A stretch of DNA of 64,000 bases from Bacillota bacterium (GCA_023426125.1 JAFABI010000100.1:62001-126000), one strand, 5' to 3'; positions 8,801-16,732 are shown, counted from the first letter of the stretch. The notes: generated by a model not told the origin, from the sequence alone. Numbers and translations: made by a program.

Positions 8801-9028
8801 GAGTTACACCTCATAAAAAGTATTTTTCTGTATTTAGATTTTCTGCTATTTTTCCTATTCTTTAATATATACGCAAAAAATATATAACTTGTTTATAAAA
8901 AATCCTGGTTTACTGATTTTATCATTTGATATTATTACCTGGTGCTAATTAATAAAATTATACAATACTCTCCTATTAATTGCAAGATATTCCCTGCATT
9001 TCAGTTAAATTTTTCACAAAAAGACACA

Positions 9029-9622
9029 TTAAAAAAGTCTTTCGATGCAAACCAATATCGGAGGACAGTTTATTTGATTGGCAAACTCGGCTTTCATCAC
9101 TGTGAATTGTCTGTTATCAATACTTTTTATATATTCCAGAATGAAATCCTTTTCCTCAAAACCACTATCGCCGCCATAATATATAACCATTGTAATTATA
9201 CCATTGATTTCTAGCAAGTCCAATGCTTTTTTTATTGCTTCCGCCGTGCTATCTCCTTTTGTACCGATTCTGTGGTCTCCGCCCGGAAGATAACCGAGAT
9301 TGAACATTACTGCCCGGACCTTTTCCTTTACGTACAAATCCATGTTTTGATGTCCGTCATATACCTGCCTTACTTTGTCCTGCAGGTTTGCAGCCTTTAG
9401 CCTGTTTAAAGTATTTTCATGCGCTTTTGGCTGGATGTCAAAGGAATATACCTTGCCCGTATTCCCCACAAGTCCGGCCAGGAAAAGCGTATCCCCTCCG
9501 TTGCCCGCTGTAGCGTCAACGACGGTATCCCCTTCCCTGACGGCTTTGCGCATAACTTCATGGGACTGCCCCAGTGAATTCTTTATGACGGTCTTTTCTT
9601 TTTCCCGGATTATGCCCTTCAT
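9029..9622 (-). CDS. mnmM: tRNA 5-(aminomethyl)-2-thiouridine methyltransferase MnmM (YtqB family)
   Basis: Class I SAM-dependent methyltransferase of the YtqB family, which in Bacillus completes mnm5s2U at tRNA position 34. The SAM-binding motif DATAGNGGDTLFLAG is near residues 36-50, the catalytic-region motif NLGYLPGGDH near 110, and PPILVCIERL closes the protein. The 197-aa length is normal. Its ATG overlaps the rluB stop by four bases, so translation is probably coupled. The gap to the carboxyltransferase gene is AT-rich and holds no gene. Confidence 0.88.
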   Translation of the reverse strand: MKGIIREKEKTVIKNSLGQSHEVMRKAVREGDTVVDATAGNGGDTLFLAGLVGNTGKVYSFDIQPKAHENTLNRLKAANLQDKVRQVYDGHQNMDLYVKEKVRAVMFNLGYLPGGDHRIGTKGDSTAEAIKKALDLLEINGIITMVIYYGGDSGFEEKDFILEYIKSIDNRQFTVMKAEFANQINCPPILVCIERLF

Positions 9623-10341
9623 CGGTTATGCCCCGTTTTCAGGCTTTTCACCTCATCAGGCGTAAGATGCCTCCAGGCACCTTCCTCCAGGCTTCCCAGC
9701 TTCACGGGTCCGATAGCGATACGTCTAAGCTTCAGTACGATATGCCCGACAGCCTCAAACATCTTTCTTACCTGTCTGTTCTTACCTTCGTGGATGGTGA
9801 CTTCAACCAGGGAGTCGGTTCCGGTACACTCCAGAACTTTAATTTTTGTCGGGGATGTTATATAATCGTCGATCCTTATGCCTGTCTTGAATGCCTGTAT
9901 TTCCATATCGTTCAGTGCTCCCCTGATTTTCGCCTGATAAACCTTGTCTGCTTCCCTGCCGGGATGGGTCAGCTTGTAGGCAAGATCGCCGTCATTGGTA
10001 AGCAAAAGGAGCCCGGAAGTATCGTAATCAAGCCTACCCACCGGATATATCCTTTCTTTGATGCCCTCCACAAGGTCAAGGACCGTTTTCCTGGAGAACT
10101 GGTCCTTGGCGGTCGTAATATAGCCAACAGGCTTGTTTAAAAGTATGTATACCTTTTTTTCTTCTTGTTTTACTTCCTTGCCATCCAGTTTTACAATGTC
10201 TCCGGCATTCACTTTGAAGCCCAGTTCAGTGACCTTAACGCCGTTAACTTCCACCCTTCCCTGAAGCATAAGCTCCTCGCACTTGCGTCTGGATGCCACC
10301 CCTGCTTCAGCCAGGAATTTTTGAAGCCTTATTTCGCTCAT
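9619..10341 (-). CDS. rluB: Ribosomal large subunit pseudouridine synthase B
   Basis: RluB/RsuA-family pseudouridine synthase. It has an N-terminal S4 RNA-binding domain (RLQKFLAEAGVASRRKCEELMLQGRVEVNG) and a catalytic domain with GRLDYDTSGLLLLTNDG, which contains the catalytic aspartate, then EGKNRQVRKMFEAVGH. It makes pseudouridine in 23S rRNA near the peptidyl transferase centre. The 240-aa length is typical. It is the first gene of a two-gene unit with mnmM. Upstream lie about 630 bases filled with repeats and no gene. Confidence 0.93.
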   Translation of the reverse strand: MSEIRLQKFLAEAGVASRRKCEELMLQGRVEVNGVKVTELGFKVNAGDIVKLDGKEVKQEEKKVYILLNKPVGYITTAKDQFSRKTVLDLVEGIKERIYPVGRLDYDTSGLLLLTNDGDLAYKLTHPGREADKVYQAKIRGALNDMEIQAFKTGIRIDDYITSPTKIKVLECTGTDSLVEVTIHEGKNRQVRKMFEAVGHIVLKLRRIAIGPVKLGSLEEGAWRHLTPDEVKSLKTGHNR

Positions 10342-10518
10342 TCCACTACCTGTCCTGTCGTAATTATTGGAAATATTATACCATACCGCAGCAATGCTGC
10401 AAAGTATTTAGACATGCCCATATAAGTTTGTTACCAGAAGCGATGTATAATTAGTTGCATAAAATGGAAAGAATGCGAGCTTACTGACGGAGCCAGGGAA
10501 TGGCCCCTGACTCCGTCG

Positions 10519-10541
10519 GACGCGCGATGCGCGCCCCTACA
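10519..10541. repeat. GC-rich palindrome, family B
   Basis: GGACGCGCGATGCGCGCCCC, followed by TACA. This is the clearest member of a short palindromic family found only between genes in this window. Confidence 0.6.
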
Positions 10542-10575
10542 ATGTACTCTATCCTATCATAGCCCGTTATCTCTG

Positions 10576-10600
10576 TAGGGGCGGCCATTGGCCGTCCTCC
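10576..10600. repeat. GC-rich palindrome, family B variant
   Basis: GTAGGGGCGGCCATTGGCCG followed by TCCTCC. It is a variant with GGCCATTGGCC at its centre, like the one at 41518, and lies 35 bases from the previous copy in inverted orientation. Confidence 0.5.
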
Positions 10601-10654
10601 CAAGATAGCAACGTGTGAAGGGATATGTACGAGCTAAGTTGGATAGCTGCCTGG

Positions 10655-10756
10655 CTGTCATTGCGAGGAGCCCTGCGACGCGGCAATCTCAACTTCCAGC
10701 AAGGATAGCATCATTGAGATTGCTTCACTCCACTTACGTTCTGCTCGCAATGACAG
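10655..10756. repeat. Inverted-repeat element, family C (102 bp)
   Basis: The ends are a perfect 13-bp inverted repeat, CTGTCATTGCGAG and CTCGCAATGACAG. Inside, GCAATCTCAA and TTGAGATTGC also pair, so the whole unit can fold into a long hairpin. A degraded copy is at 44744-44829. It carries no coding capacity. Confidence 0.75.
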
Positions 10757-10764
10757 GGTGTCAA

Positions 10765-10790
10765 GCGGGCGCGCAATGCGCGCCCTTACA
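10765..10790. repeat. GC-rich palindrome, family B
   Basis: GCGGGCGCGCAATGCGCGCC followed by CTTACA, directly after the family C element. Confidence 0.6.
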
Positions 10791-10807
10791 ACCGATTTAC
10801 ATCCTCA

Positions 10808-10883
10808 TGTCAATGTACCTGTCCCCTTGACCTGTCCCCTTGACATGGGGACGCGCAATGTCAAGGGGACAGGTACATTGACA
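10808..10883. repeat. 24-bp perfect inverted repeat
   Basis: TGTCAATGTACCTGTCCCCT followed by TGAC is repeated as its exact reverse complement after a 28-base spacer that itself holds CCTGTCCCCTTGACATGGGG. It could form a very stable hairpin. It is the last of the repeats packed between rluB and ytfJ; the 10342-10970 gap holds only such repeats and no gene that I can see. Confidence 0.75.
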
Positions 10884-10970
10884 TACTGCCCTATATGCAT
10901 CTCATCGAATGGGATGATGAGCTTACGCGGAAAAAAATATAGCCCAACCAGAATTGGATGGGCTATATTG

Positions 10971-11447
10971 CTAATCGTTATCGGATTCCTTAACTACCTT
11001 CCCTACGGCATCTCCCTGTTTTATCTCTTTTTTGACGACAACCCGCCGTTTAATGGTATCCTCCATTTTATTTAAAATCTCCGGAATAATATCCAGGATT
11101 TTGTCAACCGAAGAATTGATATTTACGGGAAGGAGCCGTATCTGGCCATTGCCCACCACCATGAACGCTACCGGATGAATGCTTACCCCCGCGCCGCTGC
11201 CGCCTGCAAAAGGGAACCTTTCATTCTTTCCGCCGCTTTCACCGTCATCTTTGTCTTCGTCATTGGCACATGACTGTTTGTACTCTCCGCCGCCTGCCGC
11301 AAACCCGAATGCCACCCTGGAAATCGGTATTATGACCGTACCGTCGGGAGCCTGTACCGCATCGCCTACAATCGTGTTTACATCAACCATTTCCTTGATA
11401 CTTTCCATTGCTGTCGTCATGAGTCCTTCGATCGGATGCTCCGCCAT
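10971..11447 (-). CDS. ytfJ: Spore protein YtfJ (GerW family)
   Basis: Member of the YtfJ/GerW family, a forespore-made protein needed for normal germination in Bacillus. Family features seen are the N-terminus EHPIEGLMTTAMESIKEMVD, then VGDAVQAPDGTVIIPISRVAFGFAAGGG, and the acidic and Lys-rich insert followed by GGSGAGVSIHPVAFMVV. The 158-aa length is normal. The first 65 bases overlap the 3' end of the DUF2953 gene, an arrangement also seen with ytfI-ytfJ in Bacillus. Expression by a sporulation sigma factor is likely but no promoter is evident. Confidence 0.92.
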   Translation of the reverse strand: MAEHPIEGLMTTAMESIKEMVDVNTIVGDAVQAPDGTVIIPISRVAFGFAAGGGEYKQSCANDEDKDDGESGGKNERFPFAGGSGAGVSIHPVAFMVVGNGQIRLLPVNINSSVDKILDIIPEILNKMEDTIKRRVVVKKEIKQGDAVGKVVKESDND

Positions 11448-12108
11448 TCAATCCACCACCTGTCTCTCTTATCAACTTTTTCTTTTCCCTTATTCCGTTA
11501 AAAAAGATTTTTGTTACCATCACTATAATATGAACCAGTTTGAGATGAAATATGCAGAAGATATCAATGGTAAATTCCTTTTTATGATAGTTGGGCCTGA
11601 TGACAACACATTTTTTAAAAGTCTTGAAAGTATTGGTAAGCGCAGTGGACAACAATCCCGCCGCAGACCAGAGAAAGCCGCATAATATCCCGGTATGGCT
11701 GGCATTGTCCGTTCCCTCCACAATTGTCAGGTTGAATTCCGCAAGGACAACCCTGGTTTTTATATAGTCCCTCAAATCACAGAATAATTTTTTATTTGCG
11801 TTATAATAGTCCCTGACGGCAATATATTTGCCATATACTTCCGTTATTTTAAGCTTCTCCTTCCTATCCCTTACGATGCGCTCCTTCTTGCCTGATTCTC
11901 TCACCAGTTTGAATTTAACGCCCTCCTGGCCAAGGTCCACCAGCGGAATTTCATATTTGTATTTGAACATTCCGTCCAGGGTATAAAAAGAAATGACAAT
12001 ATGGTCATCATCGTCATTTCGAACATATTCAATGACACATTTGATCTTAAGAAATAACGCTATGGCAATTATTCCGGACACGATAAAAAAAATAACAAAA
12101 TAAAGCAC
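11383..12108 (-). CDS. DUF2953 domain-containing protein (YtfI-like)
   Basis: 241-aa protein with one N-terminal membrane segment (LYFVIFFIVSGIIAIALFLKI) and a soluble DUF2953 domain. The C-terminal part has an LVHIIVMVTKIFFNGIREKKK helix typical of the family. The function is unknown; it is linked to spores by its constant association with ytfJ. It starts at GTG with GAGGTG upstream and overlaps ytfJ by 65 bases. The order scpA-scpB-DUF2953-ytfJ is conserved in clostridia. Confidence 0.85.
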   Translation of the reverse strand: MLYFVIFFIVSGIIAIALFLKIKCVIEYVRNDDDDHIVISFYTLDGMFKYKYEIPLVDLGQEGVKFKLVRESGKKERIVRDRKEKLKITEVYGKYIAVRDYYNANKKLFCDLRDYIKTRVVLAEFNLTIVEGTDNASHTGILCGFLWSAAGLLSTALTNTFKTFKKCVVIRPNYHKKEFTIDIFCIFHLKLVHIIVMVTKIFFNGIREKKKLIRETGGGLNGGASDRRTHDDSNGKYQGNG

Positions 12109-12150
12109 CCAAACACCTCATTTTAGTTATTTTTTCCAAAAGCGCCGAAT

Positions 12151-12738
12151 TTAATCCTTGTTTTTATTTTGGATTTCTTCTTCCATTGAAATTACATTGC
12201 CCGCTGCCGGATCATTGGCGATGATATCGCTCATTTCCAGAATGGGAAGGTCGGCTGTGGATTTGAAACCGAAGCTTCTTAAAAACTCCTCGGTTGTTTC
12301 ATAGAGTACGGGTTTGCCTGGTGAGTCAAGGCGTCCCGCTTCCCTGACAAGGTTCCTTTCCACAAGACGTGTGACTGCGCTGTCTGAGTTGACACCTCTG
12401 ATTTGTTCGATTTTGTTTCTGGTGATGGGCTGGTTGTAGGCTATAATGGCAAGGGTTTCAAAGGCTGCCTGGGATAGGGCCTGCTTCTGCCTTGGCTCAA
12501 AAAGACGCCTTATGTAGTCATAATGCTCAAACCGCGTACAAAGCTGATAACTTCCGTCAATTTCACGCATCATGATTCCTCTTTTGGAGTTGCTGTAATT
12601 GATCACCATGTTGTTAAGGATCAGCCTGGCGCTTTTTTTATCGATTTCAAGAATCTCGGCTATTTTTTCCAGTTCCAGCGGATCTCCTGCGGCAAACAGC
12701 AAGCCTTCGATGACCGCTTCCATTTCCCTGATTTCCAT
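12151..12738 (-). CDS. scpB: Segregation and condensation protein B
   Basis: ScpB, a kleisin-interacting winged-helix protein of the SMC-ScpA-ScpB complex that compacts and separates chromosomes. The N-terminus MEAVIEGLLFAAGDPLELEKIAEIL and the central QALSQAAFETLAIIAYNQPITRNKIEQIRGVNSD are family hallmarks, as is LYETTEEFLRSFGF near the C-terminus. The 195-aa length is normal. It lies 86 bases after scpA in the same operon. Confidence 0.95.
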   Translation of the reverse strand: MEIREMEAVIEGLLFAAGDPLELEKIAEILEIDKKSARLILNNMVINYSNSKRGIMMREIDGSYQLCTRFEHYDYIRRLFEPRQKQALSQAAFETLAIIAYNQPITRNKIEQIRGVNSDSAVTRLVERNLVREAGRLDSPGKPVLYETTEEFLRSFGFKSTADLPILEMSDIIANDPAAGNVISMEEEIQNKNKD

Positions 12739-12824
12739 ACAAATGCAAATTCCTTTCGCTTTGCCCGAAGTACCCGTGGTCTAAGCACGGGTAAAAAATC
12801 ACTTACGCAAGATTTGCAGTGCTC

Positions 12825-13610
12825 CTAATCGGCGGCAATGCTCTCCTCCTCCAGATCATCCATTTGAAGTCCTGTCTTGCGGATATAAATATCTGCAAAC
12901 TGCTTGTGCTGCTCCAGCTTTATTTTTTTTAGCTTGGCCAGCTCAAGAATTGCCATAAAGCCTGTGATTACGTCGATTTTTGATTTATGCTTCAACGAAA
13001 AAATTTCGGCAAACCTGAAAAAGGACCTGTTGATCAATTCCCGCAGGATCTCCCTCATCTTGCTTTTCAGTGATACCTTCTCATGCTGGATGATCTGATT
13101 CATCCCGCTGACATTGGGATTTATCTTTTTCCTGTTTCTTTCCAGAAGCTGGAGGTAAATTCTTTTCAGTTCAGGCGACGAAAGCTCGAGGATTTCATCC
13201 GTCCGGGTAAACTGAATGGCCTCGGGCAGCTTGTAATAAAGCGTTGACCATTGGATTTCCCGCTGCCTTAAGGAATGTGAAAATTCCTTGTACTTCCTGT
13301 ATTCCAGCAGCTTGAGCACAAGCTCTTCCCTGGGATCTCCTTCTTCCTGCTTCGGCTCCTTTTTATCCGGCAGCAGCATTTTTGATTTAATATGCAAAAG
13401 GGTAGCCGCCATGACCAGGAATTCGCTGGCTATTTCCAGGTCAAGCTCCTGCATGGCAAAAAGATATTCCATGTATTGATCCGTTATGACATTGATGGGT
13501 ATGTCATAGATATTCACCTTGTTTTCCCCGATCAAATGGAATAACAGGTCAAAAGGGCCTTCAAAATTCTGTATTTTAATTGTACAGGCATGTGTCAAAG
13601 CACTTTCCAC
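12825..13610 (-). CDS. scpA: Segregation and condensation protein A (kleisin)
   Basis: ScpA kleisin, which bridges the SMC heads. The N-terminal FEGPFDLLFHLIGENKVNIYDIPI is the SMC neck-binding region, and VMAATLLHIKSKMLLP follows. The C-terminal winged helix (about 180-250) contains VITGFMAILELAKLKKIKLEQ. It starts at GTG with GGGGG about ten bases before it. It is the first of the two scp genes, with trpS and the M50 protease upstream. Confidence 0.95.
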   Translation of the reverse strand: MESALTHACTIKIQNFEGPFDLLFHLIGENKVNIYDIPINVITDQYMEYLFAMQELDLEIASEFLVMAATLLHIKSKMLLPDKKEPKQEEGDPREELVLKLLEYRKYKEFSHSLRQREIQWSTLYYKLPEAIQFTRTDEILELSSPELKRIYLQLLERNRKKINPNVSGMNQIIQHEKVSLKSKMREILRELINRSFFRFAEIFSLKHKSKIDVITGFMAILELAKLKKIKLEQHKQFADIYIRKTGLQMDDLEEESIAAD

Positions 13611-13701
13611 TTTTGTATTTCCCCCAAAGCACGGCGATCCAGGGCCGCCCCCTGCCTAGAATCATGGACGGGCATGGAAACCTGCCCCTGCATACCGTAT
13701 C

Positions 13702-14688
13702 TCACCAATCAACGTTCATTGCCTTGCGTACTTCCAGCATCGTTTTTTCTGCTGCTTTTCTCGCGTTTTTATTCCCCTGTTCCACTACTTCCTTTATATA
13801 TCCGGGCCTTTTAAGAATATCCTGCCGTTTTTCATAGATGGGCGACAGATGTCCCGCCATTTTGTTCGCCAGATTCTTTTTGCACTGTACGCAGCCTATT
13901 TTTCCACCTTTGCACTGGCTTTCAATTTCCGGAACCTCCTCTTCATTAAAGACCTTATGGAATGCATAAACCGCACAAACCTCAGGATGTCCGGGATCAT
14001 CCTTGCGTATCCTTGCCGGGTCGGTAATCATGGACATTACTTTCTTGCGCACCGTCTCCGGGTCATCCGACAGAGCGATGGTGTTGCCATAGCTCTTGCT
14101 CATCTTCCTTCCGTCGGTCCCGGGCAATACTTTTGCCTTCGTCAGCCTGGGAGCCGGTTCCGGGAAAACCTCGCCGTACAGATGGTTGAAACGTCTGGCG
14201 ATTTCCCTTGCCAACTCTATATGGGGAAGCTGATCTTCCCCCACCGGTACGACCGTTGCCTTATAAAGAAGAATATCGGCCGACATCAGACATGGATAGC
14301 CCAGGAAACCATAGGTGGTGATATTCTTGTCTTTCAACTGCGCCAGCTGGTCCTTGTAAGTGGGACACCGGAAGAGCCAGGACAGCGGTGTGATCATGGA
14401 AAACAGCAAATGCAGCTCAGCGTGCTCCTTGATAGCGGATTGCAGCATGATATTGCACTTTTCAGGGTCAAGTCCCACGCTCAACCAGTCCACAATCAGA
14501 TCATCGATATATTCCTTAAGCTTTGAAGTATCTTCGTAGCCTGTCGTCAGCGCATGCCAGTCAACTACCCCAAAAAAGCAGTTATATTCATCCTGAAGTT
14601 TAACCCAGTTATCGAGCGCTCCGAAATAATTCCCCAGATGCAGTGCTCCGGTGGGCCTCATTCCGCTGAAAATCGTTTGTTTTTCCAT
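13702..14688 (-). CDS. trpS: Tryptophanyl-tRNA synthetase
   Basis: Class I synthetase that charges tRNA-Trp. The HIGH-type motif reads GALHLGNYFG near the N-terminus and the KMSKS loop reads GRKMSKSYGN near residue 200. A cysteine cluster (CKGGKIGCVQCKK) near residue 265 suggests a bound metal, as in some bacterial TrpRS. The 328-aa length is normal. The chosen ATG has AGGGAG nine bases upstream; an ATG three codons earlier overlaps that site. I see no T-box leader upstream. Confidence 0.95.
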   Translation of the reverse strand: MEKQTIFSGMRPTGALHLGNYFGALDNWVKLQDEYNCFFGVVDWHALTTGYEDTSKLKEYIDDLIVDWLSVGLDPEKCNIMLQSAIKEHAELHLLFSMITPLSWLFRCPTYKDQLAQLKDKNITTYGFLGYPCLMSADILLYKATVVPVGEDQLPHIELAREIARRFNHLYGEVFPEPAPRLTKAKVLPGTDGRKMSKSYGNTIALSDDPETVRKKVMSMITDPARIRKDDPGHPEVCAVYAFHKVFNEEEVPEIESQCKGGKIGCVQCKKNLANKMAGHLSPIYEKRQDILKRPGYIKEVVEQGNKNARKAAEKTMLEVRKAMNVDW

Positions 14689-14780
14689 CTGTTTCATCTC
14701 CCTAAGATAAAGTTTCCGCAGGCTTTTTGCTTATACTATTGTAGACAAGCCCGCAGTTGTTGTCAACAGTCACCGCCGAT

Positions 14781-15455
14781 TTACAGAAACAAAAACAAAA
14801 TCCTTCCCGCTATTTCCTGCATCACATTACCCACGGGTATCGTTATTGTCCTTAACACCCCTGACAGGACTCCGGGGAATATAAAAATCAAAAGGATAAA
14901 TGCGATTCCAATATAGTTCTCATATTGCATGAACTGGTAATACCGTCTTGTGGGGAGAATCCCCGACAGGATTTTGGAGCCGTCCAGGGGCGGAACCGGA
15001 AGCAGGTTGAAAATTGCAAGATTAATATTGGTCAGCATGAACATGTGGCTGATGCTGAAAATAAAAATATCCAGCTTGGTAGGATCCACAGGTTTTATAT
15101 TGTATTTGTAGTTGATATAAATAACGGGAAATGCAAAGATAAAAGACAAAAGCAGGTTTGAGACCGGTCCTGCAACGCTCACAAGCATTGTGCCTGCTTT
15201 TTTATTTTTATAATACATGGGATTTATGGGTACGGGCTTCGCCCATCCGATACCCGCCCCCCCGATCATTGACGCAACCATCATGATGGTGCCCAGGAGG
15301 TCAAGATGCTTTATGGGATTCAAAGTAAGCCTTCCCTGATCTTTTGCGGTTGGGTCTCCAAGCCTGTATGAGACAAAAGCGTGTGATAATTCGTGAAAGC
15401 TGAGCGACAATAATATAACAATAACTATATAAACATACTGCATGATATCCGGCAT
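14781..15455 (-). CDS. Site-2 protease family zinc metalloprotease (M50)
   Basis: Multi-pass membrane protease of the M50 family (the YwhC/SREBP site-2 type). The zinc motif HELSH lies in the first membrane segment and the second metal motif NLLPVPPLDGSKIL near residue 170. About five or six hydrophobic segments are seen. Short members without a PDZ domain are common in Firmicutes and mostly lack known substrates. Two ATGs lie six bases apart; AGGAG is nine bases from the one chosen. It lies upstream of trpS in the conserved block. Confidence 0.9.
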   Translation of the reverse strand: MPDIMQYVYIVIVILLSLSFHELSHAFVSYRLGDPTAKDQGRLTLNPIKHLDLLGTIMMVASMIGGAGIGWAKPVPINPMYYKNKKAGTMLVSVAGPVSNLLLSFIFAFPVIYINYKYNIKPVDPTKLDIFIFSISHMFMLTNINLAIFNLLPVPPLDGSKILSGILPTRRYYQFMQYENYIGIAFILLIFIFPGVLSGVLRTITIPVGNVMQEIAGRILFLFL

Positions 15456-15556
15456 AAGCATAATCTCCTTTTCCTGATCCGGCAGGCATCAAGGTTATTT
15501 TGCCCGCCGTCAACTATACATTATACCAGATAAGCAGGATGTTGACTATTAAATGG

Positions 15557-15751
15557 TCATGTTTTCCCGAAAGCTAATACTTCCTCCATGGATTCATCCT
15601 TTTCATAATATTCCCCGATCAAACCGTCCAAATCTGAACTGGCCTTTAGAATAAACCCTGTAAGAGCTTCGATTGGCTCCGGTGACGCTGTCAATGAATC
15701 TATTTGTTTTCTGAATTCCTTTAATTTTTGTGCGGATAAACGACTCTCCAT
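15557..15751 (-). CDS. Small hypothetical protein (64 aa)
   Basis: Unrecognised soluble, largely helical and acidic protein with a KLKEFRKQIDSL helix and an EYYEKDESMEEVL tail. AAAGGAG about nine bases before the ATG marks it as a real gene. It follows the 61-aa membrane protein gene by 19 bases, so the two form one unit under the strong promoter described upstream, facing the XRE repressor gene. Confidence 0.65.
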   Translation of the reverse strand: MESRLSAQKLKEFRKQIDSLTASPEPIEALTGFILKASSDLDGLIGEYYEKDESMEEVLAFGKT

Positions 15752-15770
15752 AATTCTGCTCCTTTGACCT

Positions 15771-15956
15771 TCACTTGATTCTTTTTATATATTGGTCTTT
15801 GCTCTTGTCAGTATTGCGGGTGCTATAGCTTTCTTTTATAACGAAGCGTATGACCATGATCAACATGATTACCAACCCCAGGATGATCAGTGCCCCCGGC
15901 AAAGGATAATCTTCACACCATTTTAGAAAGGCTGCCATGGACTCATAATGAAGCAT
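15771..15956 (-). CDS. Small single-pass membrane protein (61 aa)
   Basis: Microprotein with one hydrophobic helix (GALIILGLVIMLIMVIRFVI) flanked by an acidic N-terminal stretch and a very basic tail (NTDKSKDQYIKRIK). AGGGGGAG precedes the ATG. It is driven by a near-perfect vegetative promoter that is covered by two palindromes, and it is divergent from an XRE regulator gene. This suggests tight repression of a membrane-active peptide, but no toxin family is recognised. Confidence 0.7.
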   Translation of the reverse strand: MLHYESMAAFLKWCEDYPLPGALIILGLVIMLIMVIRFVIKESYSTRNTDKSKDQYIKRIK

Positions 15957-15986
15957 AATGTCTCCCCCTTTTTCGAAGCGGTCTAT

Positions 15987-16001
15987 GGTACACGTTGTAC
16001 C
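15987..16001. promoter_or_regulatory. Palindromic operator GGTAC-N5-GTACC
   Basis: Perfect inverted repeat GGTACACGTTGTACC, with flanking T and A extending it by one pair. It lies immediately downstream of the -10 box of the microprotein promoter, where a bound repressor would block transcription. A half site (GGTACAA) occurs at 16094-16100 before the XRE gene. Confidence 0.65.
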
Positions 16002-16003
16002 AA

Positions 16004-16032
16004 ATTATATTATATACCTAGACATATGTCAA
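16004..16032 (-). promoter_or_regulatory. Strong sigma-A promoter for the microprotein pair
   Basis: On the minus strand TTGACA and TATAAT are both perfect and are separated by exactly 17 bases. Confidence 0.85.
16021..16030. promoter_or_regulatory. Palindrome GACATATGTC overlapping the -35 box
   Basis: Perfect 10-bp palindrome that overlaps the -35 element of the microprotein promoter. It may be a second operator or chance. Confidence 0.4.
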
Positions 16033-16125
16033 TAATTCATTAACATATTTTTGAATAATTATCAATTATTCTTTGTTTGCTATTTTTTTTACAGGTACAA
16101 AGCTGGGCAATATTTTAAAAATGAA

Positions 16126-16154
16126 TTGTTTCCAGGCCATATTTATCATATAAT
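16126..16154 (+). promoter_or_regulatory. Promoter of the XRE regulator gene
   Basis: TTGTTT, a 17-base spacer and a perfect TATAAT. The predicted start of transcription is next to the AGGAGG ribosome binding site, so the leader is only about 15 bases. Confidence 0.65.
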
Positions 16155-16175
16155 TATGCCCAGGAGGAATAGAAA

Positions 16176-16574
16176 ATGTCGGTTTTTGCGGAACGGTTAA
16201 AAAGCTTGAGAGACACCAGGGGTCAAACACAGGGCGAAGTCGGCAAAGCCGTTGGTAAAAGCAGAGAGTCGGTTTCAAAATATGAAATGGGTGAACGGGA
16301 ACCCGATACTACTGCTATCGCTTCCATCGCAAAGCACTTTAATGTGTCTGCCGACTATATTTTAGGGATTACCGATGAATTTACGGCGCTGACGGGAAAA
16401 AATTCAGATCCGTACTGCATTGAAATTTTAAGCCATGACGAATATCTGAGAGATGAAGGATTTGTGCCGTATTTCAAGCTGGCAGTAAAAATGAAGGACA
16501 GTGATCTGGACATCAATGAAATTGAACCAATGATCATCCGGTTGATGAAAACAAACAGGAAAAAGCACCCTTGA
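16176..16574 (+). CDS. XRE family helix-turn-helix regulator
   Basis: 132-aa repressor-like protein. An N-terminal HTH_XRE domain covers about residues 5-62 (RLKSLRDTRGQTQGEVGKAVGKSRESVSKYEMGEREPD) and ends in the usual FNVSADYILGITDE. The C-terminal 70 residues are acidic and probably mediate dimerisation or ligand sensing. AGGAGG lies seven bases before the ATG. The gene is divergent from the microprotein pair and convergent with the agr-like operon, so it is a candidate repressor of the first and perhaps of itself. Confidence 0.88.
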   Translation: MSVFAERLKSLRDTRGQTQGEVGKAVGKSRESVSKYEMGEREPDTTAIASIAKHFNVSADYILGITDEFTALTGKNSDPYCIEILSHDEYLRDEGFVPYFKLAVKMKDSDLDINEIEPMIIRLMKTNRKKHP

Positions 16575-16592
16575 ATGTAAACTTAAGGGTGC
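16560..16592 (-). terminator. Terminator of the agr-like operon
   Basis: GCACCCTT and AAGGGTGC pair across a 12-base loop. On the minus strand they are followed at once by five T, so it ends the agrD transcript. It overlaps the last codons of the convergent XRE gene and may also act weakly on that strand. Confidence 0.75.
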
Positions 16593-16615
16593 CCTTCTTG
16601 TGGGGTCTTTTTTGT

Positions 16616-16732
16616 TTACTTTAAAGATTTTGGTACTTTGGGCTGGTAAGCCCATCCCCAGCTTGCAGGTCTAATACTCAGCTTCGAAATACGTTCTAGA
16701 GAATTTGCCAAAAGAAAGAGGACTGCTTTCAT
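16616..16732 (-). CDS. agrD: AgrD-like cyclic autoinducer peptide precursor (38 aa)
   Basis: Short precursor with an amphipathic N-terminal helix (MKAVLFLLANSLERISKLS), a core around ASWGWA, and a tail YQPKVPKSLK. The tail lines up residue by residue with the staphylococcal AgrD recognition tail (DEVEVPKEL). That alignment places Ser24 at the ring-forming position and Ala28 as the last ring residue, so the mature signal would be a five-residue lactone rather than a thiolactone; this is inference. AGGAGG about eight bases before the ATG supports translation. It lies 28 bases after the receptor-like gene. Confidence 0.85.
   Translation of the reverse strand: MKAVLFLLANSLERISKLSIRPASWGWAYQPKVPKSLK

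Noticed and set aside
13611..14780. T-box leader for trpS
   Set aside because: No specifier-loop or T-box sequence is visible upstream of the trpS start in the short gap to the M50 gene.
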